From contig CANJCB010000020.1 of NCBI GenBank assembly GCA_947473305.1, forward strand, positions 1 to 64,000: a DNA stretch of 64,000 nt. Direction: 5' to 3'. A program made the position numbers and the translations under genes. How positions within the stretch are numbered: the first letter of the stretch is position 1; each line of letters begins with the position of its first letter. The DNA is from Rhodospirillales bacterium. Its GTDB lineage: Bacteria > Pseudomonadota > Alphaproteobacteria > ATCC43930 > CGMCC-115725. Positions 34,650-43,319 of the stretch are shown here, piece by piece. A model generated the notes under the pieces. It made no database searches and was not told the DNA's origin. It worked only from the letters and a program-made list of their open reading frames with translations.

Positions 34650-35660
34650 ATGGACGGCGCCGACGAAATCTATTTGATGGATCACCCGGATTCGACCGAG
34701 GAAATCCCGATCATCGACATCGCCCCCTTCCTCGCGGGCGAGCCGGGTGCTGCCGGGCGGATCGGCAAGGAGTTGCGCCATGTCACCGAGACGGTGGGCT
34801 TCTTCTATCTCGCCGGCCATGGGGTTCCGCAGTCCCATATCGACATGATGTTCGCCGAGGCACGGCGCTTCCACGCCCTGCCTCTCGCGGTGAAGGAAGC
34901 GATCCCCCGGGTCGACAACACCGACTATCTCCGCATGAGCGAGGCGCTGACGACGACCGCGAATATCATCGACGGGGCCGCGCCCAATCTCAACGCGGCC
35001 TTCATCTTCAACCGGGAGCGCGCGCCCGACGATCCCGACGCGCTGGCCAGGAAACCTTTCCGGCAGTTCAACAACTGGCCCGAGGGCCTCCCCGGCTTCA
35101 AGGAGAACGTGCTCGATTATCTCTATACGATCGAAGCGCTGGGGCAGCGGATGCTGCCGCTCTGGGCCGCCTCGCTGGACTTGCCCGCCGATTACTTCGC
35201 GCCCTTCTTCAAGAGCCCGCATATCACCATGCGGATCTCCCATTATCCGCATCAGAAGGTGGTGGGAAACCGGCAATACGGGCTGGCACCCCATACCGAT
35301 AATTGCCTGATGACGATCCTGGCCCAGGCCAATGTGCCGGGGCTGGCAGTGCGGATGCCGTCGGGCCATTGGCGGCTCGTGGACATCATTCCCGGCACCT
35401 TCGTCGTCAATACCGGCAACCTCATGGTGCGCTGGACCAACGACCGTTATCTCTCGACCAAGCACCGCGTAATCAACATCTCCGAGACCGATCGCTACGT
35501 CTTCCCGGTCTTCTTCGGCCCGGATCACGACGCGTTGATCGAATGCTTGCCGACCTGCACGGATGCGGCGAACCCGCCCCGGCACAAGGCCATGACCTAT
35601 CTCGATCTGATGATGCAGTATTTCGTCATGAAACAGGCGAAGAGCACCGGCTCGAAATAG
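34650..35660 (+). CDS. Isopenicillin-N-synthase-like Fe(II)/2OG oxygenase
   Basis: 336 residues of the IPNS/DIOX family (ethylene-forming enzyme, gibberellin oxidases, flavone synthases). The N-terminal DIOX_N domain contains IPIIDIAPFL and GFFYLAGHGVP. The C-terminal jelly roll has iron ligands His215 and Asp217 (APHTDNCLMTIL) and His272 (STKHRVINIS). Bacterial members hydroxylate amino acids or small aromatics with 2-oxoglutarate or the substrate itself as co-reductant. It is divergent from the DapA-like gene and convergent with the amidohydrolase, with a 35-base overlap of the 3' ends. Confidence 0.88.
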   Translation: MDGADEIYLMDHPDSTEEIPIIDIAPFLAGEPGAAGRIGKELRHVTETVGFFYLAGHGVPQSHIDMMFAEARRFHALPLAVKEAIPRVDNTDYLRMSEALTTTANIIDGAAPNLNAAFIFNRERAPDDPDALARKPFRQFNNWPEGLPGFKENVLDYLYTIEALGQRMLPLWAASLDLPADYFAPFFKSPHITMRISHYPHQKVVGNRQYGLAPHTDNCLMTILAQANVPGLAVRMPSGHWRLVDIIPGTFVVNTGNLMVRWTNDRYLSTKHRVINISETDRYVFPVFFGPDHDALIECLPTCTDAANPPRHKAMTYLDLMMQYFVMKQAKSTGSK

Positions 35661-36951
35661 CCGCAACGACCCGGTCTCGCGCCTCATCGGCGAGCCTTGC
35701 CACACGAGAAAGATCAACGCCGACGAGCTGGCCATGGCGCTTTCTGATCTTGCCGGCGATGATGACCGTATCGACGCTCGCCGGGCTCATGCTCGTGACC
35801 ACGGCGCCAACCGGATCGTTCATCGGCAGCACGTCGAAGCGATCGGTCCGCAGGAGAATGATATCGGCCTCCTTGCCCGGCGTCAGGGTACCGATGCGGC
35901 TGCCCAGCCGATTGGCGGCGGCGCCCTCGACGGTCGCAAATTCAAGCACGTCCCTTGCGGTCAGGATCTGGCCACCCGATGCGCGGGCATCGGGACGCTG
36001 CAGAGCCAGCACGCAGCGCATCTGGGTAAACATGTCTCCCGGCGCCGAAGTCTCGACATCGATGCTGAGGGACGGCCTTATCCCGAGATCGAGCGCCTTC
36101 TGGACCGGCGGCGTCCCGATCCCCATGGTCAGTTCCACATAGGGCGAGATCGACAGCGCCCCGCCGGTATCGCGGATATAGGCCCATTCGCGATCCGTCA
36201 GATGGCAGCAATGGATATAGGTCGTGTCGGGTTTCATCAGTCCCGCTTCGCCCAGCCTTTCCAAAGCGCCGTCGGCGTGGGTTCCGGCATGGATCGAGAT
36301 GGGCGCCTCGACTTCCCGTGCCGCCTGCCAGACCTCGACCAGCCTTTCGTGCGGACCGCCGACGCTCGCCAGCGCCAGGGTCGTCAGCTGGTCCGCGCTG
36401 GAGAAATGCTCCTTGCGAAGCCGAGGGAGATCGGCCGGATAGCGATGCCGGGGATCGCCCCAGAACTGCCCCGTCGCACTCGCCGGATTGCCAAAAGCGA
36501 AGACCGCGCGGATGCCCGCGTCCGAAAGCGCGGCGATAGCGGCTTCCGTATGGGCAGGCGTGTTCTGGATGCTCGACCAGTCCAGGATATTCGTGATCCC
36601 GCAATCGATGGCGCCGAGCGCGCTCGTCAATGTCGCCGCATAGACGTCCTCGGGCGTGAAGACCGGCCCGAAGGTGCGGCTCACGATTCTGAAATATTTG
36701 GCCAGCGGCGCATCCGGCAGGAGATTGCGCAAGAGGCCCTGCCACATATGCCGGTGGGTATCGACGAAGCCCGGCATGACGATGCAATCGGAAGCGTCGA
36801 TGATCTCGGCATCGGCCGTTTCCAGCCCGGGTCCGACCGCGGCGATCTTGCCGTGCCGCACCAGCACGTCGGCACGCGAAAAATCGCCGATCCGCCGGTC
36901 GAGCGTCAGAACGCAGCCGTTGCGGATCAGGACGGGGCGACTAGCGGCCAT
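35626..36951 (-). CDS. Amidohydrolase (cytosine-deaminase/AtzA-TrzN type)
   Basis: 441 residues. It is a metal-dependent TIM-barrel hydrolase with His66 and His68 (VDTHRHMWQG), further metal or substrate histidines in SIHAGTHAD and TYIHCCHL, and an Asp-containing LSIDVETS segment. This set places it in the subtype III amidohydrolases that deaminate or dechlorinate N-heterocycles such as cytosine, 8-oxoguanine, S-adenosylhomocysteine and triazines. A role in removing amino groups from a cyclic substrate of the island is inferred. Its last 35 bases overlap the 3' end of the IPNS-like gene. Confidence 0.87.
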   Translation of the reverse strand: MAASRPVLIRNGCVLTLDRRIGDFSRADVLVRHGKIAAVGPGLETADAEIIDASDCIVMPGFVDTHRHMWQGLLRNLLPDAPLAKYFRIVSRTFGPVFTPEDVYAATLTSALGAIDCGITNILDWSSIQNTPAHTEAAIAALSDAGIRAVFAFGNPASATGQFWGDPRHRYPADLPRLRKEHFSSADQLTTLALASVGGPHERLVEVWQAAREVEAPISIHAGTHADGALERLGEAGLMKPDTTYIHCCHLTDREWAYIRDTGGALSISPYVELTMGIGTPPVQKALDLGIRPSLSIDVETSAPGDMFTQMRCVLALQRPDARASGGQILTARDVLEFATVEGAAANRLGSRIGTLTPGKEADIILLRTDRFDVLPMNDPVGAVVTSMSPASVDTVIIAGKIRKRHGQLVGVDLSRVARLADEARDRVVAAISSRCSSPVS

Positions 36952-37088
36952 GGGGCTTCATGCTGCTTGGATGTTCCATTGGCTTCATCCTAGCGAAAGG
37001 CGAGCGGCAAGGATATTTGCAGCTTTCAGGGAAAGCGGGCGATGGGTCGCGACCGAAATTACATTATTTTTATGTTTAAATAAGCTAT
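36952..37088. other. AT-rich part of the amidohydrolase-sulfur operon gap
   Basis: The 229-bp gap between the amidohydrolase start and the small leader ORF begins here and becomes notably AT-rich from about 37050 (TTATTTTTATGTTTAAATAAGC). No gene is seen. The amidohydrolase promoter should lie here. The sulfur-operon promoter follows at 37089. Confidence 0.4.
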
Positions 37089-37115
37089 TTGACATTTTTC
37101 ATAGAGTATTATTTA
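37089..37115 (+). promoter_or_regulatory. Sigma-70-like promoter of the sulfite reductase operon
   Basis: A consensus TTGACA at 37089-37094 is followed after 15 bases by TATTTA at 37110-37115, within an AT-rich stretch unusual for this genome. The spacing is short, but the -35 box is perfect. Transcription would start near 37122, just ahead of the hairpin at 37138 and the small ORF at 37181. Confidence 0.45.
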
Positions 37116-37137
37116 CTGCAATCACAGTCTAGCTTTC

Positions 37138-37158
37138 GCCCCTCGCCGGTCGAGGGGC
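37138..37158 (+). promoter_or_regulatory. Leader hairpin before the Cys-ending small ORF
   Basis: GCCCCTCG at 37138-37145 pairs perfectly with CGAGGGGC at 37151-37158 around a five-base loop and is followed by TTTGT. It is terminator-like but with a short U-run, and lies between the probable transcription start and the 52-codon ORF. It could be an attenuator or protein-binding site controlling the sulfur operon (inference). Confidence 0.45.
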
Positions 37159-37180
37159 TTTGTATCTGGAGTGCCCGCTT

Positions 37181-37339
37181 ATGGATTACCGCCCCGCACC
37201 GAAGCAACCCCTCCAGGAGGAGCAGGTTTCTCAGGCGGCTCGCGTTCCGGCAGCCGAAGGCACCCTCGACAGGCAGCCCTCTTCGCCTGGTTCGGACGAG
37301 GATTGCCTGGGCTTTTCCATGTGCGGCATGGCCGGCTGA
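37181..37339 (+). CDS. Putative 52-residue leader peptide ending in Cys codons
   Basis: An ORF of 52 codons with a GGAG ribosome site nine bases before its ATG. The translation is Pro/Gln/Ser-rich (MDYRPAPKQPLQEEQ...) with no hydrophobic segment, and ends DEDCLGFSMCGMAG, giving Cys codons at positions 42 and 48. It stops 23 bases before the DUF2849 gene of the sulfite reductase operon. The position and terminal Cys codons suggest a regulatory leader sensing cysteinyl-tRNA, by analogy with known Cys-rich leader ORFs. A small functional peptide is also possible. I do not recognise the sequence. Confidence 0.45.
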   Translation: MDYRPAPKQPLQEEQVSQAARVPAAEGTLDRQPSSPGSDEDCLGFSMCGMAG

Positions 37340-37362
37340 AGGTTTGAGCGGAAGATCGGTCG

Positions 37363-37689
37363 ATGAGTGCAGCCAAGCGCCCCCCTCTGCCCGTGATCCT
37401 GCTGGCCAACGACCTCCTCGACGGAGAAGTGGTTTTCCGCAGCGACAAGGGATGGAGCCGCGATCCGGGCGAGGCGCTGATCGCCTTCGACGATGAGGCG
37501 GCGGTTGCCCTGGAGCAGGCCGGACAGCGGGCCTATGCAAACAACGAGGTCGTCGAGGTCGCACTTGTCGACGTCAGCCTCACCGGCGACGGCAAGCCCG
37601 TGCCGAACCATTTCCGCGAGCGCTTCAAGGTCAATGGCCCCACGGTCCGGCTGGATCTCGGCAAACAGGCGGTCTACGGGAGACGCTGA
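37363..37689 (+). CDS. DUF2849 family protein of the sulfite reductase operon
   Basis: 108 residues. DUF2849 proteins are small and of unknown function, found in alphaproteobacteria almost always directly before a siroheme sulfite/nitrite reductase gene, as here. Landmarks are PVILLANDLLDGEVVF and DVSLTGDGKPVPNHFRERFK. There is no signal peptide or cysteine. It is encoded three bases before cysI, and such tight linkage suggests a role in assembly or activity of the reductase (inference). An ATG at 37363 with a weak GGAAG ribosome site is used. Confidence 0.85.
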   Translation: MSAAKRPPLPVILLANDLLDGEVVFRSDKGWSRDPGEALIAFDDEAAVALEQAGQRAYANNEVVEVALVDVSLTGDGKPVPNHFRERFKVNGPTVRLDLGKQAVYGRR

Positions 37690-37692
37690 CAC

Positions 37693-39375
37693 ATGTACCG
37701 TTATGACGAATTCGACGAGCGCTTCGTTCGCGAGCGCGTCGAGCAATTCCGTGACGAGGTCGCCCGCCGGCTCGACGGCTCGCTGACCGAGGACGAGTTC
37801 CGGCCCCTGCGGCTGAAGAACGGGCTCTATCTGCAGCTTCACGCCTATATGCTGCGGATCGCCATTCCCTACGGCACCTTGTCCTCCCGCCAATTGCGGC
37901 AATTGGCGCTCATCGCCGACCGTTACGACCGGGGCTATGGCCATTTCACCACGCGGCAAAACATCCAGTTCAACTGGCCGAAGCTGCGCGATGCCCCGGA
38001 CATTTTGGGCCTGCTCGCCGACGTGGAGATGCATTGCATCCAGACCAGCGGCAATTGCATCCGCAACGTGACCGCCGATCACTTCGCGGGCGTCGCGGCG
38101 GATGAGATCGACGATCCCCGCCCGGTCTGCGAATTGATCCGGCAATGGTCCTCGGCCCATCCGGAATTCAGCTATCTCCCCCGCAAGTTCAAGATCGCCG
38201 TGACGGGGGCGCTGCACGACCGCGCGGTGGTCAAGGCCCACGATATCGGCCTTCGGATGGTCCGCGACCGCGAAACCTCGGCCAAGGGCTTCGAGGTCAT
38301 CGTGGGTGGCGGGCTCGGCCGCACGCCCTTCGTCGGCAAGGTCATCCGCGACTTCCTGCCCGAAGACGAGTTGCTCGCCTATCTCGAGGCGATCATGCGG
38401 GTCTATAACCTCGAAGGCCGCCGGGACAACAAGTATAAGGCGCGGGTCAAGATCCTGGTCCATGAGATCGGCGTCGAGGCCTTCCGGGAAAAGGTCGAAG
38501 CGGAATACGCCCGGCTCGACGTCGCCAGCATCAATCCTGATCCGGCGGAGGTCGAGCGCATCGCCGCTTATTTCGCGCCGCCCGCCTATGAGAAGCTCCC
38601 GGCGCAGAGCACCGCGCTCGACGCGGCGATGAAGCTCAATCCGGCCTTCGCCGAATGGGTCGAGATCAACGGCTTCGAACATAAGGCGCCGGGCTATGTC
38701 GCCGTCACCGTCTCCCTCAAGGGGATCGGCGAGGTCCCCGGCGACATGACCTCGGATCAGATGCGCCATTTCGCCGATCTGACCGACCGCTTCTCCCTCG
38801 GCGAGTTGCGCGTCAGCCACAACCAGAACCTGATCCTGCCCGATGTGAAGAAGAAGGATCTCTTCCCCCTCTGGCAGGAGCTTGGAAAGTTCGGCCTGGC
38901 AACCGCCAATGTCGGGCTCATCACCGATATCATCGCCTGCCCGGGCCTCGATTATTGCTCGCTGGCGACCGCCCGCTCCATTCCCATCGCCCAAGCCATC
39001 GCCACGCGCTTTGCCGATCCCGTCCGCCAACGCGACATCGGGCCGCTCAATCTCAATATCTCAGGCTGCATCAACGCCTGCGGCCATCACCACGTCGGCC
39101 ATATCGGCATCCTCGGCCTCGAAAAGCGCGGGCAGGAATCCTACCAGATCACCCTGGGCGGCGATTCGTCGGAGGATGCGGCCATCGGCGACGTGATCGG
39201 ACCCGGCCTGACCGGCGATGCCGTACCCGGCGCGATCGAGCGGTTGGTGGCGATCTATCTTCAGGAGCGTCGTGAAGGCGAGCCCTTCATCGCCACCGTG
39301 AAGCGGATCGGGCAAGCGCCCTTCAAGGCGGCTTTCCAGCATTATGTCGAAGGGTTGCGCGACCATGCTGCTTGA
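37693..39375 (+). CDS. cysI: Siroheme/4Fe-4S sulfite (or nitrite) reductase
   Basis: 560 residues. It has two Nir/Sir ferredoxin-like half domains and siroheme/4Fe-4S folds. The FTTRQNIQFNW segment is typical of the first half. Cluster ligands appear as IACPGLDYC (C-x5-C) and SGCINACGHHHVGH (C-x3-C). The enzyme reduces sulfite to sulfide with six electrons, or nitrite to ammonia in sister enzymes. The gene order with DUF2849, DUF934 and cysG indicates assimilation of sulfite. A ribosome site GGGAGA precedes ATG 37693. The stop overlaps the DUF934 gene by 11 bases. No flavoprotein CysJ or PAPS reductase CysH is encoded beside it, so electrons probably come from ferredoxin. Confidence 0.9.
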   Translation: MYRYDEFDERFVRERVEQFRDEVARRLDGSLTEDEFRPLRLKNGLYLQLHAYMLRIAIPYGTLSSRQLRQLALIADRYDRGYGHFTTRQNIQFNWPKLRDAPDILGLLADVEMHCIQTSGNCIRNVTADHFAGVAADEIDDPRPVCELIRQWSSAHPEFSYLPRKFKIAVTGALHDRAVVKAHDIGLRMVRDRETSAKGFEVIVGGGLGRTPFVGKVIRDFLPEDELLAYLEAIMRVYNLEGRRDNKYKARVKILVHEIGVEAFREKVEAEYARLDVASINPDPAEVERIAAYFAPPAYEKLPAQSTALDAAMKLNPAFAEWVEINGFEHKAPGYVAVTVSLKGIGEVPGDMTSDQMRHFADLTDRFSLGELRVSHNQNLILPDVKKKDLFPLWQELGKFGLATANVGLITDIIACPGLDYCSLATARSIPIAQAIATRFADPVRQRDIGPLNLNISGCINACGHHHVGHIGILGLEKRGQESYQITLGGDSSEDAAIGDVIGPGLTGDAVPGAIERLVAIYLQERREGEPFIATVKRIGQAPFKAAFQHYVEGLRDHAA

Positions 39376-39856
39376 TGCCCGGGGCGCAAAGGACGACGTC
39401 TGGATCAAGCCCGACCAAGTCCCGCAAGTTCAGGCCTCCCACCGGCTCGTGCTCTGGGAGGATTGGGCGGGCGACAGCGAGGTCCAGGCTCGCGGCGTCG
39501 AAATCCCCAATACGCTGAAGATCGGCGACCTTCTTCCCATCCTTGGACAGGTCGAATTGATTGCGATCCGTTTCGGCGCTTTCACCGACGGCCGGGGCTT
39601 CAGCCTCGCGCGGCTGATCCGGGCGCAAGGCTACAAGGGGACTTTGCGCGCCACGGGGCCTTTGATCCCCGACCAGTTCGCCTATGCGCTGCGCTGCGGC
39701 TTCGACGAGGTCGAGGTGCCGGATGCGAACGCCAACCGCCAGCCACCGGACGTCTGGCTGCGGGCGGCGCGTTCGTTCAGCGCGAATTACCAAAGAGGCT
39801 ACGCCACGGGCGTGAATATCCTCGACCAGCGACGGCTCGCCCGGGCCGGGAGATAG
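39365..39856 (+). CDS. DUF934 family protein of the sulfite reductase operon
   Basis: 163 residues from the ATG at 39365, which overlaps the end of cysI by 11 bases; an upstream ATG at 39344 exists. DUF934 proteins accompany CysI/CysH in proteobacteria and are thought to take part in sulfite or sulfate reduction, perhaps as an electron or binding partner; the biochemistry is unsettled. Landmarks are the central RFGAFTDGRGFSLARLIRAQGY block and QFAYALRCGFDEVEV, and the protein ends with a basic tail. Co-translation with cysI is implied by the overlap. Confidence 0.87.
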   Translation: MLLDARGAKDDVWIKPDQVPQVQASHRLVLWEDWAGDSEVQARGVEIPNTLKIGDLLPILGQVELIAIRFGAFTDGRGFSLARLIRAQGYKGTLRATGPLIPDQFAYALRCGFDEVEVPDANANRQPPDVWLRAARSFSANYQRGYATGVNILDQRRLARAGR

Positions 39857-39865
39857 GCCCCCACA

Positions 39866-41323
39866 ATGGAGCGCCATCCCCAGGAACAGGCTTCGAGCCG
39901 GATTGCACCGCTCTCCCGGCTGCCGGTTTTCTTCAAGATCGCCGGACAGAAAGCCGTCCTCTCGGGCGACAGCGAAGCCGCGCTGTGGAAAGCGGAGCTT
40001 CTGCTGGCCGCCGGTGCGGATCTGGATGTTTTCGCGGGTGGCGTCACCGGTCGCTATGACGCTCTTGGGGCAAAGGTCGGCGCCGGAAGGCTGACGGTAC
40101 ATCCCCGGGCCTGGCAAGCGGGTGACTTCGAGGACGCGGTTCTCGCCATCGCCGATGCCGCGACCGAAGACGAGGCTGCGGCCTTTGCAGCAGCCGCCAA
40201 AGCGGCGGGTGCGGCGGTCAACATCATCGACAAACCGGCCCATGGCACGGTCGAATTCGGCTCCATCGTCAATCGCTCCCCTCTCCTGGTGGCAATTTCC
40301 ACCAGCGGCGGCGCGCCGGTCTTCGGCCAGGCCATCCGCGCCCGCATCGAAGCGCTGCTGCCGAGCGGCCTCAAGGAATGGGCCGAGGCCGCCCGCGAAT
40401 GGCGGCCCTCGGTGCGAAAAGCGGATCTCTCGCCCGGACGGAAGAGGCGGTTCTGGGAACGCTTCGCCGCGCTGGCGCTGAGCCAATCCCAACGTCTACC
40501 CGAACCCTCCGATCGCACAAAGCTTTTCGGGGAAGTCGACCGGCTCTCGACGGCAAGCGGCGGCAACGGGCGGGTCAGCCTCGTCGGCGCGGGGCCGGGC
40601 GACCCCGAGCTCCTGACCCTGAAGGCGATCCGGGCGCTGCAAAGCGCCGATGTGATCCTCTACGACGATCTCGTCTCGCCGGAAGTCCTCGACATGGCGC
40701 GCCGCGAGGCGCGGCGGATCTGCGTCGGCAAGCAAGGCCACCGGCCCTCCTGTTCCCAGGAGGAGATCAACCGCATGATCGTGCGGCTATCGGTGGAAGG
40801 CCGGCACGTGGTCCGCCTCAAGGGGGGCGATCCCGGCATCTTCGGCCGGGCGACCGAGGAAATCGACGCCTGCCGCAAAGCGGGCGTCCCGGTCGTTCTC
40901 ATTCCAGGCATCACCGCCGCACAGGGAGCGGCGAGCGCCCTGGGAATTTCGCTCACCGAGCGCAACCACGCCCGCCGCGTCCAATTCATCACCGGGCATT
41001 CCGCCAAGGGCGCCCTGCCCGACGATATCCATTGGGCCTCGCTCAAGGATCCGTCCACGACGACGGCCATCTATATGCCGCGCAAGACCCTTGTCGATCT
41101 GCGGGATCGCGGGCTGGCGGCCGGCCTCGATCCCGAGATGCCAGCCCTGGCCATCGCCTCGGTCAGTCGCAGCGAACAGGCCTATGTCGCCGGCACCCTG
41201 GCGAGCCTGCCGCATCAGATCCACGCACTCGACGATGCTGGTCCTCTGCTTGTCCTGCTCGGCGACGTGGTCCGTGACTACGCCCTCGGCTCGGCGAAAG
41301 CCGAAACCCGCCAGGCGGGCTGA
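39866..41323 (+). CDS. cysG: Siroheme synthase (multifunctional CysG)
   Basis: 485 residues, the fusion size. The N-terminal half (about 1-215) is a precorrin-2 dehydrogenase/sirohydrochlorin ferrochelatase domain with AISTSGGAPVFGQAIRARIE. The C-terminal half is the SAM-dependent uroporphyrinogen-III methyltransferase with VSLVGAGPGDPELLTLKAI, YDDLVSPEVL and RLKGGDPGIFGRATEE. It makes siroheme from uroporphyrinogen III, supplying the cofactor of the CysI-like reductase upstream. The nucleotide-binding loop of the first domain reads LSGDSEAALWKAELLL, without the usual GGG, so the NAD site is slightly divergent. It closes the operon ten bases after the DUF934 gene. Confidence 0.92.
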   Translation: MERHPQEQASSRIAPLSRLPVFFKIAGQKAVLSGDSEAALWKAELLLAAGADLDVFAGGVTGRYDALGAKVGAGRLTVHPRAWQAGDFEDAVLAIADAATEDEAAAFAAAAKAAGAAVNIIDKPAHGTVEFGSIVNRSPLLVAISTSGGAPVFGQAIRARIEALLPSGLKEWAEAAREWRPSVRKADLSPGRKRRFWERFAALALSQSQRLPEPSDRTKLFGEVDRLSTASGGNGRVSLVGAGPGDPELLTLKAIRALQSADVILYDDLVSPEVLDMARREARRICVGKQGHRPSCSQEEINRMIVRLSVEGRHVVRLKGGDPGIFGRATEEIDACRKAGVPVVLIPGITAAQGAASALGISLTERNHARRVQFITGHSAKGALPDDIHWASLKDPSTTTAIYMPRKTLVDLRDRGLAAGLDPEMPALAIASVSRSEQAYVAGTLASLPHQIHALDDAGPLLVLLGDVVRDYALGSAKAETRQAG

Positions 41324-41332
41324 CCGCTCCTC

Positions 41333-42658
41333 TCAAGAAAAAAAGCGGTTCGCCGGCCTCGGCAGGCCCAGGTTTTCCCGCAGGGTCTTTCCCTCGTACT
41401 CGCAGCGGAAGATGTCCCGCCGCTGGAGTTCCGGCACGACACGATCGACGAACTCGTCGAGCCCGCCGGGCACATAGGGAAACATCACGTTGAACCCGTC
41501 GCAGGCATCACTGAGGAGCCATTCCTCCATCTGATCCGCGATGGTCTGGGGCGTTCCGACCAGGGCGTGGCCCCCGTAGCTGCCCGCGATCTGGGCAAGC
41601 TGGCGGACCGTCAGGTTCTCCGATTGCGCCAGATCCACCATCTTCTGGCGGCTCGTCTTGCTCGCGTTGCTTTCCGGAATTTCGGGAAGCGGGCCGTCGA
41701 GATCGAAGCCCGAGGCGTCATGCCCCAGCGCGATCGAAAGCGAGGCGAGGCCGCTGTCGGGATGGACGAGGCTGTCGAGATGAGCGCGCTTCTTCCGCGC
41801 CTCGTCCACCGTGTCGCCGACCACCACGAGCGCTCCCGGCATGACCTTCAGATGGTCGCGGGACCGGCCGAGCTTCTCCATCCGTCCCTTGATATCGGCA
41901 TAGAAACGCTGGGCGCCCGCAAGGCTGTTGCCCGTGGCGAAAATGACCTCGGCGGTTTCGGCGGCAAGCTGCCTCCCCGACTCCGAAGCTCCCGCCTGGA
42001 CGATGACGGGCCAGCCCTGGATCGGCCGCGCCACGTTGAGCGGCCCCCGGACCGACAGGAATTCGCCCTTGTGGTCGAGCACATGCAGCTTGTCCGGATC
42101 GAAGAAGACGCCGCTTTCCTGGTCCCGGACAAAGGCGTCGTCGGCCCAGCTGTCCCAGAGCCCGGTCACCACATCGAAGAATTCCCGCGCCCGGCGATAG
42201 CGCTCCCCATGCTCCATATGCTCCTCGAGCCCGAAATTGAGCGCGGCGTCGGGATTGGAGGTCGTCACCACGTTCCAGCCCGCCCGCCCGCCGCTGATAT
42301 GGTCGAGCGAGGCGAATTTCCGGGCGACATGATAAGGCTCGTTGAAGGTCGTCGAGGCGGTCGCAGCAAGCCCGATATGCTCAGTGACAGCGGCGAGCGC
42401 GGGCAGCAGGGTCAAGGGATCGAAGGAAGTGACCGTGGCGCTGCGCTTCAAGGCAGCCATCGGCATATTGAGCACGGCCAGATGGTCGGCCATGAAGAAC
42501 ATGTCGAACTTTCCCGCTTCCAGCTTCTGGGTGAAGCGCTTGATCTGCTGGAAGTTGAAATTGGCGTCGGGAGCCGCACCCGGATAGCGCCACCAGGCGG
42601 TATGGATGCCGACCGGACGCATGAAAGCACCCAACTTCAGACGACGCGGCTCCGTCAT
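41333..42658 (-). CDS. LLM-class flavin-dependent monooxygenase (NtaA/SnaA/DszA type)
   Basis: 441 residues from the ATG at 42658 (AGGAGC upstream). Family landmarks are the opening LKLGAFMRPVGIHTAWWRYP, FDMFFMADHLAVLN, TASTTFNEPYHVARKFASLDHISGGRAGWNVVT (landmark stretch), and PVIVQAGASESGRQLAA. It closely parallels the protein at 15639-16982. Such FMNH2-dependent enzymes open C-S or C-N bonds in sulfones, sulfonates or aminopolycarboxylates. It is convergent with, and nine bases from, the cysG end of the sulfite reductase operon. It may free sulfite for that operon (inference). A flavin reductase is not nearby. Confidence 0.9.
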   Translation of the reverse strand: MTEPRRLKLGAFMRPVGIHTAWWRYPGAAPDANFNFQQIKRFTQKLEAGKFDMFFMADHLAVLNMPMAALKRSATVTSFDPLTLLPALAAVTEHIGLAATASTTFNEPYHVARKFASLDHISGGRAGWNVVTTSNPDAALNFGLEEHMEHGERYRRAREFFDVVTGLWDSWADDAFVRDQESGVFFDPDKLHVLDHKGEFLSVRGPLNVARPIQGWPVIVQAGASESGRQLAAETAEVIFATGNSLAGAQRFYADIKGRMEKLGRSRDHLKVMPGALVVVGDTVDEARKKRAHLDSLVHPDSGLASLSIALGHDASGFDLDGPLPEIPESNASKTSRQKMVDLAQSENLTVRQLAQIAGSYGGHALVGTPQTIADQMEEWLLSDACDGFNVMFPYVPGGLDEFVDRVVPELQRRDIFRCEYEGKTLRENLGLPRPANRFFS

Positions 42659-42949
42659 GTTCGCTCCTTTATCATCTGGATCGATCCTAGCCCAGCTCGG
42701 GGGCGGCGCAGAAGAGTTACAGCGTTGCCCCAGCCATGCGCAGGTCACTATCTTTCTGAAAACTAAAGCCGGAGGACCGATCCTTCGCTAAAAGAGATGG
42801 CGCATCGACGCCGCCTTCTTAAGGCTGTCGTGCCTAAGGGTAATCGACGATATCGCCGCCCTTCTATACATCGGGGGCGATGATCGCGGCCTTCGCTTCC
42901 CGCCTCCGGGCGCCGACGTTCCGTCTCACCCGCTGAGAGGGACATCGTC
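42659..42949. other. 291-bp gap between LLM gene and signalling locus
   Basis: A divergent region that should contain promoters for the LLM monooxygenase (minus) and the winged-helix-like gene (plus). A partial dyad, ATCGCC..GGCGAT, occurs around 42851-42880. No gene or strong repeat was seen. Confidence 0.35.
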
Positions 42950-43312
42950 ATGCTCGAGGAAGAAGTGGCGATTTTCATCCGGCAGCGGATCAAATCCGTT
43001 TGGGCGCTCGAGGTGCTGCTTCATCTTCGGGAGAAGTCCGGGCCCGAAACCGCCGAGGCTCTGGTCCGCGACCTGCGATCGAGCCCGGTCATCATAGAGG
43101 AGGTTCTTGCGAGCCTTTTCGCTGGAAAGCTCCTGGCGAAGCAGGCGGATGGATGTCACCTTTTCCAACCCGCGACGCCCGCCCTGGCGGCGCTCGTCGA
43201 ACGGCTCGCGGAAGGCTATCGGGATTTCCCCGTGGCGGTCATCCAAGTCATCTATGCCCAGGCCTCCGAGATCGAGAAATTTGCCAACGCCTTCCGCCTG
43301 AGAAAGGATTGA
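42950..43312 (+). CDS. Small winged-helix-like protein preceding the HAMP kinase
   Basis: 120 residues. The pattern (WALEVLLHLREKSGPETAEALVRDLRSSPVIIEEVLASLFAGKLL) looks like the winged helix of MarR- or BlaI-type regulators, followed by a helical C-terminus. There is no ligand domain. The ribosome site is GAGAGGGA. It is encoded just before two mini membrane proteins and the giant HAMP-array kinase, all plus-strand with short gaps, and probably belongs to the same locus. It could be a regulator or a signalling adaptor. The DNA-binding function is a prediction. Confidence 0.6.
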   Translation: MLEEEVAIFIRQRIKSVWALEVLLHLREKSGPETAEALVRDLRSSPVIIEEVLASLFAGKLLAKQADGCHLFQPATPALAALVERLAEGYRDFPVAVIQVIYAQASEIEKFANAFRLRKD

Positions 43313-43319
43313 GCCCGCG

